Assembly (NCBI GenBank): GCA_002493945.1
Contig: DLAL01000088.1
Location: 1-16,120, forward strand
DNA from: Porphyromonadaceae bacterium UBA7048
Lineage (GTDB): Bacteria > Bacteroidota > Bacteroidia > Bacteroidales > Muribaculaceae
Length of the DNA stretch: 16,120 bases
Direction of reading: 5' to 3'
Below the pieces are notes generated by a model. The model did no database searches and was not told where the DNA came from. It saw only the letters and a list, made by a program, of their open reading frames with translations. This document shows, one piece after another, positions 1 to 6,693 of the stretch. The position numbers and the translations under genes were made by a program. Each line of letters opens with the position of its first letter. The stretch's first letter is position 1.

Positions 1-494
1 TACTTATTTAATACTATCGGAAGGAATGTTTCTCTCATCAATGCCGTATCAGTGGCTTCAACTGGTTGTTGATAAAATACAGCTTCATATCGTTTCTTTT
101 TTACATTAATTTGATACGATATATCTTCATTATCGGGTATTGTCTCAACATTTCCAAATGACATGTACTTCGGATTCTTTTCAAACTGCCGACATAGATT
201 GTTAAATCTAATTTGAATTGCACGCTCATCAATCCTATTAACATCCGATACCATCACGCGACAGACTTTATCTCCATTTGTTACGATATTTACATATACG
301 TCACAGCCATTAAACTGTCCTTCAAGTAAATCATTGTCATAAGAAGTAGATCTGAAACCTTTCTTTTTAAGTTTCTGAACCATCTCGACTTTACTGCCGT
401 CTACAGGAATTCCAAGAAACTGCGTTACATCTTTTTGAGCATACGCGCATAGTGCAATCTCTATGCAAATTAAGCTCAGTATAAACTTTCTCAT
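1..494 (-). CDS. Small secreted hypothetical protein, partial (runs off left edge)
   Basis: An open frame reads leftward from ATG at 494-492 through 164 codons to base 3 with no stop. The last two visible bases, TA, could be the start of a stop codon, so the protein may end right at the edge. The N-terminus (MRKFILSLICIEIALCAYAQ) is a signal peptide with a likely cut after AYA, so the product is exported to the periplasm or cell surface. The mature part begins KDVTQFLGIPVDGSK and alternates short strands with charged turns. It resembles small Bacteroidetes hypothetical proteins that carry an FLGIPVDGSK-type opening, but I know no function for them. The gene is clearly more AT-rich than the rest of the window and uses A/T-ending codons, which suggests acquisition by transfer. 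It sits behind a long structured leader. The start is chosen because it gives a clean signal peptide. Confidence 0.8.
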   Translation of the reverse strand, partial: MRKFILSLICIEIALCAYAQKDVTQFLGIPVDGSKVEMVQKLKKKGFRSTSYDNDLLEGQFNGCDVYVNIVTNGDKVCRVMVSDVNRIDERAIQIRFNNLCRQFEKNPKYMSFGNVETIPDNEDISYQINVKKKRYEAVFYQQPVEATDTALMRETFLPIVLNK

Positions 495-523
495 ATCTGT
501 TTTCTATGCATCTCAGTTACCAT
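491..523 (-). other. Possible 10-codon upstream ORF overlapping the start of the secreted-protein gene
   Basis: ATG at 523-521 opens a short frame (MVTEMHRKQI) that ends in TGA at 493-491. Its stop therefore overlaps the ATG of the left-edge gene (494-492) as ATGA. Its start codon lies in the 10-nt apical loop of the last leader hairpin (508-529). This geometry would suit translational coupling, but a frame this short can arise by chance and there is no evidence that it is translated. Confidence 0.25.
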
Positions 524-752
524 AGATGCCTTAAAGACCACGAAGCGTGGAACTGCAATGCCACATCTTAGTGTGAAGGTGGTAGGAATACCTTTATAGA
601 CAGATGTGAGAATAACAGCCCCACGCGTATACGTGGAGACAGTTAAGCCATCTCTTGTCTATCAGTGAACAGTTTCCGACGCTTTTCACACGCAAGAAGA
701 AGACATAACGCCTCTTTTATCAAAATGTCATGGAACAGTCGAAACCGTTCCG
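495..752 (-). promoter_or_regulatory. Structured 5' leader RNA (or stand-alone ncRNA) with multiple hairpins
   Basis: This is most of the 472-base gap between the left-edge gene and the gene at 967. The predicted transcript starts near 751 and reaches the start codon at 494. Hairpins visible in the leftward RNA: 751-732, an 8-bp stem (one G-U pair) with a UUCG loop; 636-621, CCACG/CGTGG; 608-602 pairing with 568-562, enclosing a small GGTA/TACC hairpin at 592-581; 550-538, CCACG/CGTGG with a 3-nt loop; 529-508, GCATCT/AGATGC. Bases 750-738 can instead pair with 680-667 (13 bp, one bulge), which would open the first hairpin. The region has no long reading frame. I do not recognise a named RNA family. 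A cis-acting leader and a separate small RNA are both possible; the tight link to the gene start favours a leader. Confidence 0.6.
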
Positions 753-756
753 ATTG

Positions 757-764
757 CAAAGATA
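757..764 (-). promoter_or_regulatory. Bacteroidetes -7 promoter element for the structured leader
   Basis: The leftward strand reads TATCTTTG, matching the Bacteroidetes sigma -7 consensus TAnnTTTG. Transcription would start about 5-7 bases further on, near 751, exactly where the UUCG-capped hairpin begins. No convincing -33 TTTG is seen. Confidence 0.6.
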
Positions 765-895
765 ACTAAAACTTTTGAGAGCATAATAAGGCGTGTAGTA
801 AAAATTGACTTGAAAGACCAAAGCACAACAGAATATTTTCTTGCAATTACCTTACCGTTAGTCGCTGATAACCAGCAAAATTTAAAAAAATGAAT

Positions 896-908
896 CCTAT
901 CAGATAGG
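896..908. promoter_or_regulatory. Palindrome CCTATC-A-GATAGG, possible operator
   Basis: Six-base arms are perfectly inverted around a single A. The site lies 21 bases before the -7 element at 930-937, so it would occupy about -35 to -47 of the promoter of the gene at 967. That position suits a dimeric regulator, but this is the only copy seen here, so function is inferred from symmetry and position alone. Confidence 0.3.
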
Positions 909-929
909 TCCTGCCTCCGAATTTTTTAC

Positions 930-937
930 TACCTTTG
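930..937 (+). promoter_or_regulatory. -7 promoter element for the membrane protein gene at 967
   Basis: TACCTTTG matches TAnnTTTG. The predicted start is near 943, leaving a leader of about 24 nt before ATG 967. No -33 TTTG is seen at the usual distance; the palindrome at 896-908 lies in that area instead. Confidence 0.55.
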
Positions 938-966
938 TCACCAGCAAACAGAGTAATTAATTACCA

Positions 967-1401
967 ATGGAAATATTTCGGCGACTTTACAGGCAGTTTG
1001 TGCTGGCGCGATACGCGCTTTTCAGGAGGAGCAACAAGAGTGGCTTGCAGAAGTTCGATATCGCGGACGAATATAATGTGATAGCGTTTTTCAATGCCGT
1101 ATCTCCGGTATGGCTGGAGACTACTGTCGTACTTATGATTTCGGAAGTCGTTCCGATTGCTGTCGGGACACGCCTTGAGATTATCGCCGGTCTTTTTATC
1201 GTCAATATCCTGATATCGCGCATATTTATCATCCGTAAGCTCAGGAAGGAGAACTTCGTCGAACGTATCGTTGGCGAGTCTGATGCCTGCGGCGAGGATG
1301 CGCCGAAACACAGCGGCTTCGTATCCAATATGCTGCGTCTGTCGTGCTACGCGATAGTCCCCATGCTGCCCGTTGTCATCTATTACACCGTCTGGCGGTA
1401 A
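967..1401 (+). CDS. Small hypothetical membrane protein
   Basis: A 144-residue protein I do not recognise. The N-terminal 40 residues are basic (MEIFRRLYRQFVLARYALFR...) and probably cytoplasmic. Hydrophobic stretches follow at about residues 49-66 and 70-90, with a third near the C-terminus (about 124-141), separated by a charged loop containing RKLRKENFVERIVGESD. It is therefore probably an inner-membrane protein with two or three spans. Base composition lies between the AT-rich patch on its left and the GC-rich genes on its right. It appears monocistronic, with its own -7 element at 930-937 and a 13-bp inverted repeat beginning 11 bases after its stop. No enzymatic motif is visible, and none of the neighbours suggests a role. 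Confidence 0.65.
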   Translation: MEIFRRLYRQFVLARYALFRRSNKSGLQKFDIADEYNVIAFFNAVSPVWLETTVVLMISEVVPIAVGTRLEIIAGLFIVNILISRIFIIRKLRKENFVERIVGESDACGEDAPKHSGFVSNMLRLSCYAIVPMLPVVIYYTVWR

Positions 1402-1412
1402 ATCATGGTTTG

Positions 1413-1450
1413 GGAGCGGTGAGTGCTGCGACCGCCACACTCACCGCTCC
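1413..1450. terminator. Perfect 13-bp inverted repeat between convergent genes, probable bidirectional terminator
   Basis: GGAGCGGTGAGTG at 1413-1425 is the exact reverse complement of 1438-1450, with a 12-base loop. It lies between the membrane protein stop (1399-1401) and the end of the leftward envelope gene, whose stop codon (1443-1441) and last codons lie inside the right arm. There is no T-run on either side, so it is not a canonical intrinsic terminator. It may instead stop RNA decay, or act with Rho. Confidence 0.5.
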
Positions 1451-2756
1451 TTGTCCTTCTGCCTGCGTTGCCGCCTGAGGTCGTCCTTCATATCGTCCCA
1501 GTGCTGATTGACGCTTTTATTGAATCTGTACTGCGAGATGCCCGTCAGCTGCTTGAGCATGGACAGGACACGGCGGCCAAAGCCGAAGTTCTTACGGCTG
1601 TCTTCCAGATGGATACCGACAAGCCTTTGGTCGGGAGAGAAATCGAGCCGGACACTGTCACGGTCCAGATTGTCGACCCGCGCCACGAGGTCGCGGATGG
1701 CAGGCTGGAGGTCCGGGGCCTCGGGCGGCTCATATATATCGATGCGCTGAGCGCTGAAGTCATGTTTGTCCCATTTCCGGGCCTCCTTCACGGTGATATA
1801 TTCCTTGTCCATGATGTACACTTCGGCGTAGGTGGAGACATAGACTGGCTGATTGATACGGTTGAAGCGAAACATGTCATGCCCACGGCCATTTGACTCT
1901 ATGTTGAACGAATATCCCGTAAGGTTCTGAGGGGCGACCGAGTCGCCGGCGACATTCTCATAGTTGAACCGCACGCGGAAGCGCTCGAAGTCGAGGCCGT
2001 CCCTGAAAAATCCCGAAAGATTGGGTACCCACTTCCGGCTGGCCGTATCGGCCAATACGTCGACGTCGACCATCACGCGGCTGTTGTTCTTCGACCATAT
2101 CTCCGTGGCGCTATACTTGCCGAAGAGCGTATCTGTGGCGCAGTCCGCGTCTATGAGCGACGGCGGCAATCCGGCCGTCGGCGCCACGCGCATCCAATCG
2201 GACCACGAGAAGTGATGACGGCTCCGGTCGCTCACACTGTCGAGCCCGGCGTCGTTCGTGAAGCGGTAGTACGACCGGCACGAAAGTATGCGCGGACTGC
2301 GCCAGCCCTTGAACTTCGCCTTCCTGCCCGACGGAATCATATAGTCCACCATCTTCTCGCGGAACATAAATACGGAGTCGGAATACGAAGTCAGCAACGA
2401 ATACTCCCGGACGTAAGCGAGCATATGGAGCACCTTATGGTCGCGTGTCTCAATCACCAGTTCGGGCAGCTCGGCGATATTCTCCACCATGAATACGGTG
2501 TCGCCGGGCTGCCCGCCAGCTGCAGTTCTCTGAAGCCGAGATAGCGGACGGTCACCGGATAGCTGTCGGGCCACAGAAACGGCAGACGCCCGCGGGCATC
2601 GGTCATGCCGAGCGCGTTGCCGTTGCGGTCGAATACCGACGCGCTCGGCAGCGGCATATGCGTGGCCGAATCGGCCACGACCGGGTCGCGCCTCTGCGCG
2701 TGCACCAGCAGCGCGAGCAATACTGTCAGTATGAAGACTAATATACGCTTGAGCAT
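1441..2756 (-). pseudogene. Frameshifted envelope protein with carboxypeptidase-regulatory-like N-terminal domain
   Basis: Two reading frames make up one protein. The first, from ATG 2756, encodes a signal peptide (MLKRILVFILTVLLALLVHAQ) and a carboxypeptidase-regulatory-like beta-sandwich (about residues 25-80, with the typical SATHMPLPSASVFDRNG and PVTVRYLGFRELQL signatures). It then leaves frame and would stop at 2454. The remaining 358 codons continue one frame away, from GGQPGDTVFMVENIAEL to the stop at 1441. Adding one G to the GG at 2516-2517 would join them as ELQL-GGQPGDTVF, a protein of about 438 residues. This is either a disabling mutation or a sequencing error. Proteins of this layout are exported envelope proteins of unknown function in Bacteroidetes. 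The gene has its own promoter at 2778-2785 and is divergent from a two-component system. The long open frame upstream of the shift in the second frame is only a shadow. Confidence 0.75.
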
Positions 2757-2777
2757 GGCTACCTTGATATTTTGCCA

Positions 2778-2785
2778 CAAAATTA
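2778..2785 (-). promoter_or_regulatory. -7 promoter element for the frameshifted envelope gene
   Basis: The leftward strand reads TAATTTTG (TAnnTTTG). Transcription would start near 2772, about 16 bases before ATG 2756. This supports the 2756 start over the in-frame ATGs upstream, which lie in or before the promoter. Confidence 0.55.
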
Positions 2786-2823
2786 TGACAAGGGCGCCGG
2801 GCATCATCAACGCGCTCCCTTAT

Positions 2824-2857
2824 TTAGTCTTAAAAACAGGCTTATTAAATCTTAAAA
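2824..2857. promoter_or_regulatory. Direct repeats between divergent promoters, candidate response-regulator site
   Basis: TCTTAAAA occurs at 2828-2835 and again at 2850-2857, exactly 22 bp apart (two helical turns). A third CTTA core lies between them at 2841. Head-to-tail repeats in register with the helix are how OmpR/PhoB-type regulators usually bind DNA, and one is encoded in the operon that starts at 2908. The block lies about 50-85 bases upstream of both predicted start sites. Function is inferred. Confidence 0.4.
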
Positions 2858-2894
2858 CCGGAATATGCCGTCACCATATACGAGTTATTATCAG

Positions 2895-2902
2895 TACCTT
2901 TG
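2895..2902 (+). promoter_or_regulatory. -7 promoter element for the two-component operon; mRNA probably leaderless
   Basis: TACCTTTG matches TAnnTTTG and lies only 5 bases before ATG 2908. With the usual 5-7 base spacing, the transcript would begin at or within a base or two of the start codon. No -33 TTTG is seen at the usual place, in keeping with a promoter that needs an activator. Confidence 0.55.
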
Positions 2903-2907
2903 CCTGC

Positions 2908-4302
2908 ATGAAACGTTTCAGACTATACAGCACTCTCATCGTGGCCATACTCGTGATTCTGCTCGGGTACAACACCTACTGCATCGTGCAGCTCTACAAG
3001 AGCATCGCCCGGCAGACCACCGAACTCGTGACCCAGTCGCTGCGCGATGCCGACCTCGACGAGATTCTCAACCGCGCCAAGAAGTACCCTGTGCCCGACT
3101 CTCTGCCGCCATACCGCGGCAAGCAGTTATCGCAGTCGCGGTCAATCCATGGCGACACGCTGTACATCGTGGTGGCCGACGACAACGGCGACATCTCGGA
3201 AATCCGAAAGGAACCGCTCGCGCCCGGCACGAATTATTCCGACATAATGGTGAACGAGATAGGCTACGGCGCGCATCAGACCATCGGCCCGATGTATCCG
3301 CTCGACATCGCCGACCTCGACAGCCTCTTCCGCCTGTCACTGTCGCGCAAAGGGATAGCGACCGATACGGCGGCGATAATCAGCGTGGCCGCTGACGGGC
3401 GCGTCACGGCCGGCGACCCGTCGCTGCGCCGCGACTCACGGCTTGACAGCGTGTCGATATGCTACAACATCATGACCGGAGGCCGCTATGTGGCCTACTA
3501 TTCGTCGCCGCTGGGGTATATACTGACACAGATGACGGGCATCATCGTCTCGGCGGTTGCCCTCGTCATCATCATAACGGTGGCCCTATGGTATCTCTTC
3601 CGCACGGTGTCGCGTCTGCGCACCATCGAGGAGATGAAAGACGACTTCGTCAGCAACATGACCCACGAACTGAAAACGCCTATCGCCATCGCGTACTCGG
3701 CCAACGACGCGCTGCTCAACTACGACACCTCCAACGACCCGTCGCGAAAGGAGGCATACCTCAGGATAGCCAACCGGCAGCTGAAGCGCCTGAGCGAGCT
3801 GGTGGAGAACATTCTTGCCATGAGTATGGAGCGGCGCCGGACCATGCGCCTGCGGTGCGAGGCAGTACTGCTCCGCCCCTTCGTCGAGGAGATAGCCGCC
3901 GGGCAGCGCATGCGCGGCGACAAGAAGATAATAATCGACGTGGCCGTGACCGGCGACGCCGTCACCGAAGCCGACCGGACTCACCTTGCCAATGTGCTGA
4001 ACAACCTCATCGACAATGCCATAAAGTATTCGGGCGACAGCGTCCGCATAACCGTCACGGGCGACAGCCGCGGAATATCGGTGGCCGACGACGGCATAGG
4101 GATTCCGGCGAAGGCACTGCCGTACCTCTTCAACAAATTCTACCGCGTGCCGCACGGCAACCGCCAGGACGTCCGCGGCTACGGCATCGGACTGTACTAC
4201 GTCAAAAGCATATCGGAGAAAATGGGCTGGACCGTCGGTGTGAGAAGCAAAGAAGGCGAAGGCTCTGTATTCACTATAAATTTCAACGGCGATGAACGGT
4301 AG
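2908..4302 (+). CDS. Two-component sensor histidine kinase
   Basis: A 464-residue inner-membrane kinase that autophosphorylates on histidine and passes the phosphate to the regulator encoded just downstream. It has a transmembrane segment at about residues 5-27, a periplasmic sensor region of about 175 residues, and a second transmembrane segment at about 207-233. A short linker without an obvious HAMP domain leads to the H-box THELKTP (His253). The ATPase domain has an N-box (NNLIDNAIKYS, about 365-375), G1 VADDGIGI (392-399), an F-box (LFNKFYR) and G2 YGIGLYYVK (from 425). All key residues are present. The start at 2908 is chosen because the promoter element lies at 2895-2902 and because it gives a clean membrane anchor; an in-frame ATG at 2605 would read through the promoter and the divergent gene. 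Its signal is unknown. The last 11 bases overlap the regulator gene. Confidence 0.93.
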   Translation: MKRFRLYSTLIVAILVILLGYNTYCIVQLYKSIARQTTELVTQSLRDADLDEILNRAKKYPVPDSLPPYRGKQLSQSRSIHGDTLYIVVADDNGDISEIRKEPLAPGTNYSDIMVNEIGYGAHQTIGPMYPLDIADLDSLFRLSLSRKGIATDTAAIISVAADGRVTAGDPSLRRDSRLDSVSICYNIMTGGRYVAYYSSPLGYILTQMTGIIVSAVALVIIITVALWYLFRTVSRLRTIEEMKDDFVSNMTHELKTPIAIAYSANDALLNYDTSNDPSRKEAYLRIANRQLKRLSELVENILAMSMERRRTMRLRCEAVLLRPFVEEIAAGQRMRGDKKIIIDVAVTGDAVTEADRTHLANVLNNLIDNAIKYSGDSVRITVTGDSRGISVADDGIGIPAKALPYLFNKFYRVPHGNRQDVRGYGIGLYYVKSISEKMGWTVGVRSKEGEGSVFTINFNGDER

Positions 4303-4999
4303 AATACTGCTTGTCGAGGACGAAGCCGACCTCACGCTGATAGTCTCGGAGACGCTCAGAGAACAGGGCTACGACGTGGTCACGGCCACCGACGGCATCG
4401 ACGGACTGGAGAAATTCACATCGGCCGGAGCCGACATCGTCGTGGCTGACGTGATGATGCCACGCATGGACGGCTTCTCCATGGCCGCACAGATCAGGCG
4501 CCTCGCACCGGCGGTCCCTCTGATTTTCCTCACGGCGAAAAGCACCGTCGACGACGTCGAGAAAGGCTTCGACATAGGCGCCGGCGACTATCTGAAGAAG
4601 CCCTTCGAACTGCGCGAGCTAATCGTCCGCATTCGGGCGCTGCTCCGCCGTCAGAGCGCCCGCGCGTCGTCCGCCGCGGTGTACGCCATCGGTCAGTACA
4701 CCTTCAACGTGGCCACACATACGCTCACGTTCGGCACGAAGGAGACCGTGCTGTCGCACTTCGAGGCGCGCATCCTGGAACATCTCGTGGCCAATACGGG
4801 CGCGACCGTCGACGCCACCGACCTCATGATAGCCGTGTGGCAGCGCGACGACCCGAGCAACCGCAACTCCCTGCACGGCTACATCCACAAACTGCGCCGC
4901 GCCTTGCGCCACGACCCGGCCATAGCCATCATCAATCAGCGCGGTTTCGGCTACATGCTCGCCGTGAAGCCGGCTCGATGTTCGGAAGGAATGCCGTGA
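4292..4999 (+). CDS. OmpR/PhoB-family response regulator
   Basis: A 235-residue transcription factor, the partner of the upstream kinase. The receiver domain (about 1-120) has the acidic pair D10/E11 (VEDE), the phospho-acceptor D53 in VVADVMMPRMDGF, the switch residue T81 and the conserved K103 in LKKPF. The C-terminal winged-helix domain (about 130-225) has the family features, including FEARILEHLV, SLHGYIHKLRRAL and the closing GFGYML. Its ATG overlaps the kinase stop, so the two are translationally coupled. The 3' end overlaps the convergent exporter gene by 68 bp, and the tail after GFGYMLAV (KPARCSEGMP) is probably unstructured. Likely target sites are the repeats at 2824-2857, which would mean autoregulation. 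Confidence 0.93.
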   Translation: MNGRILLVEDEADLTLIVSETLREQGYDVVTATDGIDGLEKFTSAGADIVVADVMMPRMDGFSMAAQIRRLAPAVPLIFLTAKSTVDDVEKGFDIGAGDYLKKPFELRELIVRIRALLRRQSARASSAAVYAIGQYTFNVATHTLTFGTKETVLSHFEARILEHLVANTGATVDATDLMIAVWQRDDPSNRNSLHGYIHKLRRALRHDPAIAIINQRGFGYMLAVKPARCSEGMP

Positions 5000-6161
5000 C
5001 TATGCCCAGCAGAGGCAGAAGCGTGCTCACGCGGAAGATGAACTCGATGCTTGTCCTGTCGGCAAGCCATCCGAAGAAGGCCGACCCGATGCCGCCCAGT
5101 CCGAAATTCAGCCCGAAGAACAGTCCGGCCATCATCCCAACCTTGTCGGGCTTCAGCTCGGTGGCATAGACCAGGATAGCCGAGAAGGCCGAGGATATTA
5201 CCAGACCGATTATCACGGCAAGTATGACCGTGAGGGTGAAGCCGACGTACGGCAGCACGAGCGTGAAGGGCGCAGCTCCGAGAATCGAGCCCCATATCAC
5301 ATACTTGCGCCCGTAGCGGTCGCCTATGCTGCCGCCGAGAACCGTCCCGACAGCCACCGCGGCCATGAACGCGAAAAGACAGTACTGCGACACCTGGATG
5401 TCGACACCGAACTTGTCGATAAGGAAGAAGGTGAAGTAGCTCGTCATGCTCGCCATGTAGAAATACTTGGAGAATGTGAGCACGCACAGTATCACGATGG
5501 CCCACCGTATGCGGCGCTGCGACAGGGCGGCCACCGCCGGATTGACCCTCACTCGGGCGGCCGTCATGCGGTGCAGCATGCCCTTGTACCAGCGTCCGAC
5601 AGGCAGCAGCGTAGCGCCGGCGACGAGAGCCGCTATGGCGAACCACATGATGGAGTACTGCCCGTAGGGGATGACAATCACCGCCGCCAGAAGCGGACCT
5701 ATGGCGCTGCCGCCGTTGCCTCCGACCTGGAAGATGGACTGCGCCAGCCCCTTCTTCAGTCCGCCGGCCATCTGAGCTATACGCGATGCCTCGGGGTGGA
5801 ATATCGACGAGCCCAGACCGATGACGCCCACGGCAGCCATGATGAACACAAAGGTGTCGGCCACCGACAGCAGGATTATGCCCGTGAGGGTGAACACCAT
5901 ACCCGTGGACAGCGCGAAAGGCATCGGATGACGGTCGGCATACCGCCCTACGAGGGGCTGCAGGAGCGACGACGTCATCTGGAAGACCAGCGTGATGATG
6001 CCTATCTGACCGAATGTAAATCCGTATTTCTCCTTGATGACAGGATAAATCGACGGGATGATGGACTGCATCATGTCGTTGAGCAGATGCGCGAAGCTGA
6101 TGGCGAACAGCACCGCGAAGAATGTCCGCTCCCTTTCATTTGCCGCTGATGTCTCCGTCAT
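4932..6161 (-). CDS. fsr: MFS exporter, fosmidomycin-resistance (Fsr) type
   Basis: A 409-residue integral membrane transporter with about 12 predicted spans. It belongs to the major facilitator superfamily and probably uses the proton gradient to export small molecules. Features close to the Fsr group are an early ISFAHLLNDMMQSIIPSIYP helix, the loop motif GRYADRHPMP between helices 2 and 3, SSIFHPEASRIAQM, and a second-half loop GDRYGRKYV. The true substrate is unknown; the Fsr name comes from the E. coli protein, whose overproduction gives fosmidomycin resistance. The start (6161-6159) overlaps the stop of the alkyltransferase gene as ATGA, so both form one operon read from the promoter at 6694-6701. 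The tail beyond FLPNIE (PASRRACSRNRAD) lies inside the convergent regulator gene, an uncommon 68-bp overlap. Confidence 0.85.
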   Translation of the reverse strand: MTETSAANERERTFFAVLFAISFAHLLNDMMQSIIPSIYPVIKEKYGFTFGQIGIITLVFQMTSSLLQPLVGRYADRHPMPFALSTGMVFTLTGIILLSVADTFVFIMAAVGVIGLGSSIFHPEASRIAQMAGGLKKGLAQSIFQVGGNGGSAIGPLLAAVIVIPYGQYSIMWFAIAALVAGATLLPVGRWYKGMLHRMTAARVRVNPAVAALSQRRIRWAIVILCVLTFSKYFYMASMTSYFTFFLIDKFGVDIQVSQYCLFAFMAAVAVGTVLGGSIGDRYGRKYVIWGSILGAAPFTLVLPYVGFTLTVILAVIIGLVISSAFSAILVYATELKPDKVGMMAGLFFGLNFGLGGIGSAFFGWLADRTSIEFIFRVSTLLPLLGIVTAFLPNIEPASRRACSRNRAD

Positions 6162-6673
6162 ATCGCCTTCTCGAGTTTAAGAAGATACTCCTTGACTTCA
6201 AGTCCGCCGCCATAGCCCGTGAGCGAGCGGTCGGCGCCTATGACACGATGGCACGGAGCGAATATCGACATCGAATTGGCGCCGTTTGCGTTGGCCACGG
6301 CACGCACTGCCGAAGGCATACCGATGCGTCGGGCCAGCTCCACGTATGACACTGTAGTGCCGTAGGGGATGGCGAGCAAGGCTTCCCATACTTTCTTCTG
6401 GAAATCAGTGCCGGTGAAGAGCAGCGGCACGTCGAAAGCCGGGCGTTCTCCGGCGAAATAGTCGTCGAGCTGTGCTGCGGCAGCCTCCGTCACCGTGGAA
6501 GTTCCTGCCGCAAATTCCGCCCCGAGCAGGCGCTGCAGCCTGCGGTCGACCCGGGCGCGGTGACTCTCCGTCTGCCAGTCGCACAGACACAGCCTGTCGC
6601 CCAGCGAACCGAGCGTCAGCACTCCGCACGGCGATTCATACGGGCGGATTATTATCGTATTCTTCTCTTTCAT
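6158..6673 (-). CDS. ogt: Methylated-DNA--[protein]-cysteine S-methyltransferase (O6-alkylguanine-DNA alkyltransferase)
   Basis: A 171-residue suicide DNA-repair enzyme that moves the alkyl group from O6-alkylguanine to its own cysteine. The active-site motif PCHRV is present with Cys141. The DNA-binding helix and arginine finger AVRAVANAN (R124), TDFQKKVWEALLAIPYGTTVSY (about 89-110) and the C-terminal GYGGGLEVKEYLL complete the catalytic domain. The N-terminal half is the usual small companion domain; there is no Ada-type regulator domain. The start at 6673 is chosen over an in-frame ATG at 6778 because a TAATTTTG promoter element lies at 6701-6694, between the two. The stop overlaps the ATG of the exporter gene by 4 bases. 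Confidence 0.9.
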   Translation of the reverse strand: MKEKNTIIIRPYESPCGVLTLGSLGDRLCLCDWQTESHRARVDRRLQRLLGAEFAAGTSTVTEAAAAQLDDYFAGERPAFDVPLLFTGTDFQKKVWEALLAIPYGTTVSYVELARRIGMPSAVRAVANANGANSMSIFAPCHRVIGADRSLTGYGGGLEVKEYLLKLEKAI

Positions 6674-6693
6674 GTATTCAGAATTTGACGGTG

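Noticed and set aside
558..570. Short leader frame starting at the ATG around 568 (MWHCSSTLRGL)
   Set aside because: It is eleven codons of odd composition lying across a stable hairpin. There is nothing to distinguish it from chance.
732..752. Resemblance of GGTTTCGAC in the leader to the 5' end of tmRNA
   Set aside because: Only about nine bases match. No tag-peptide frame, no alanine-tRNA-like acceptor and no 3' CCA-type end can be found in the region.
961..1440. 159-codon leftward frame opposite the small membrane protein
   Set aside because: It has no promoter, no signal or domain features, and its composition fits an antisense frame. The rightward frame has membrane spans and a promoter element.
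2510..2525. Programmed -1 ribosomal frameshift in the envelope gene
   Set aside because: CAGCTGG is not a slippery heptamer, and no strong downstream structure is evident. A simple one-base loss explains the data better.
2605..2907. Upstream in-frame extension of the sensor kinase (about 100 extra codons)
   Set aside because: It crosses the kinase promoter at 2895-2902, the divergent promoter and part of the opposite gene. The added residues look like noise, whereas ATG 2908 gives a normal membrane anchor.
3586..4335. 249-codon leftward frame opposite the sensor kinase
   Set aside because: It mirrors the kinase codons and has no recognisable domain. The opposite strand has every kinase motif.
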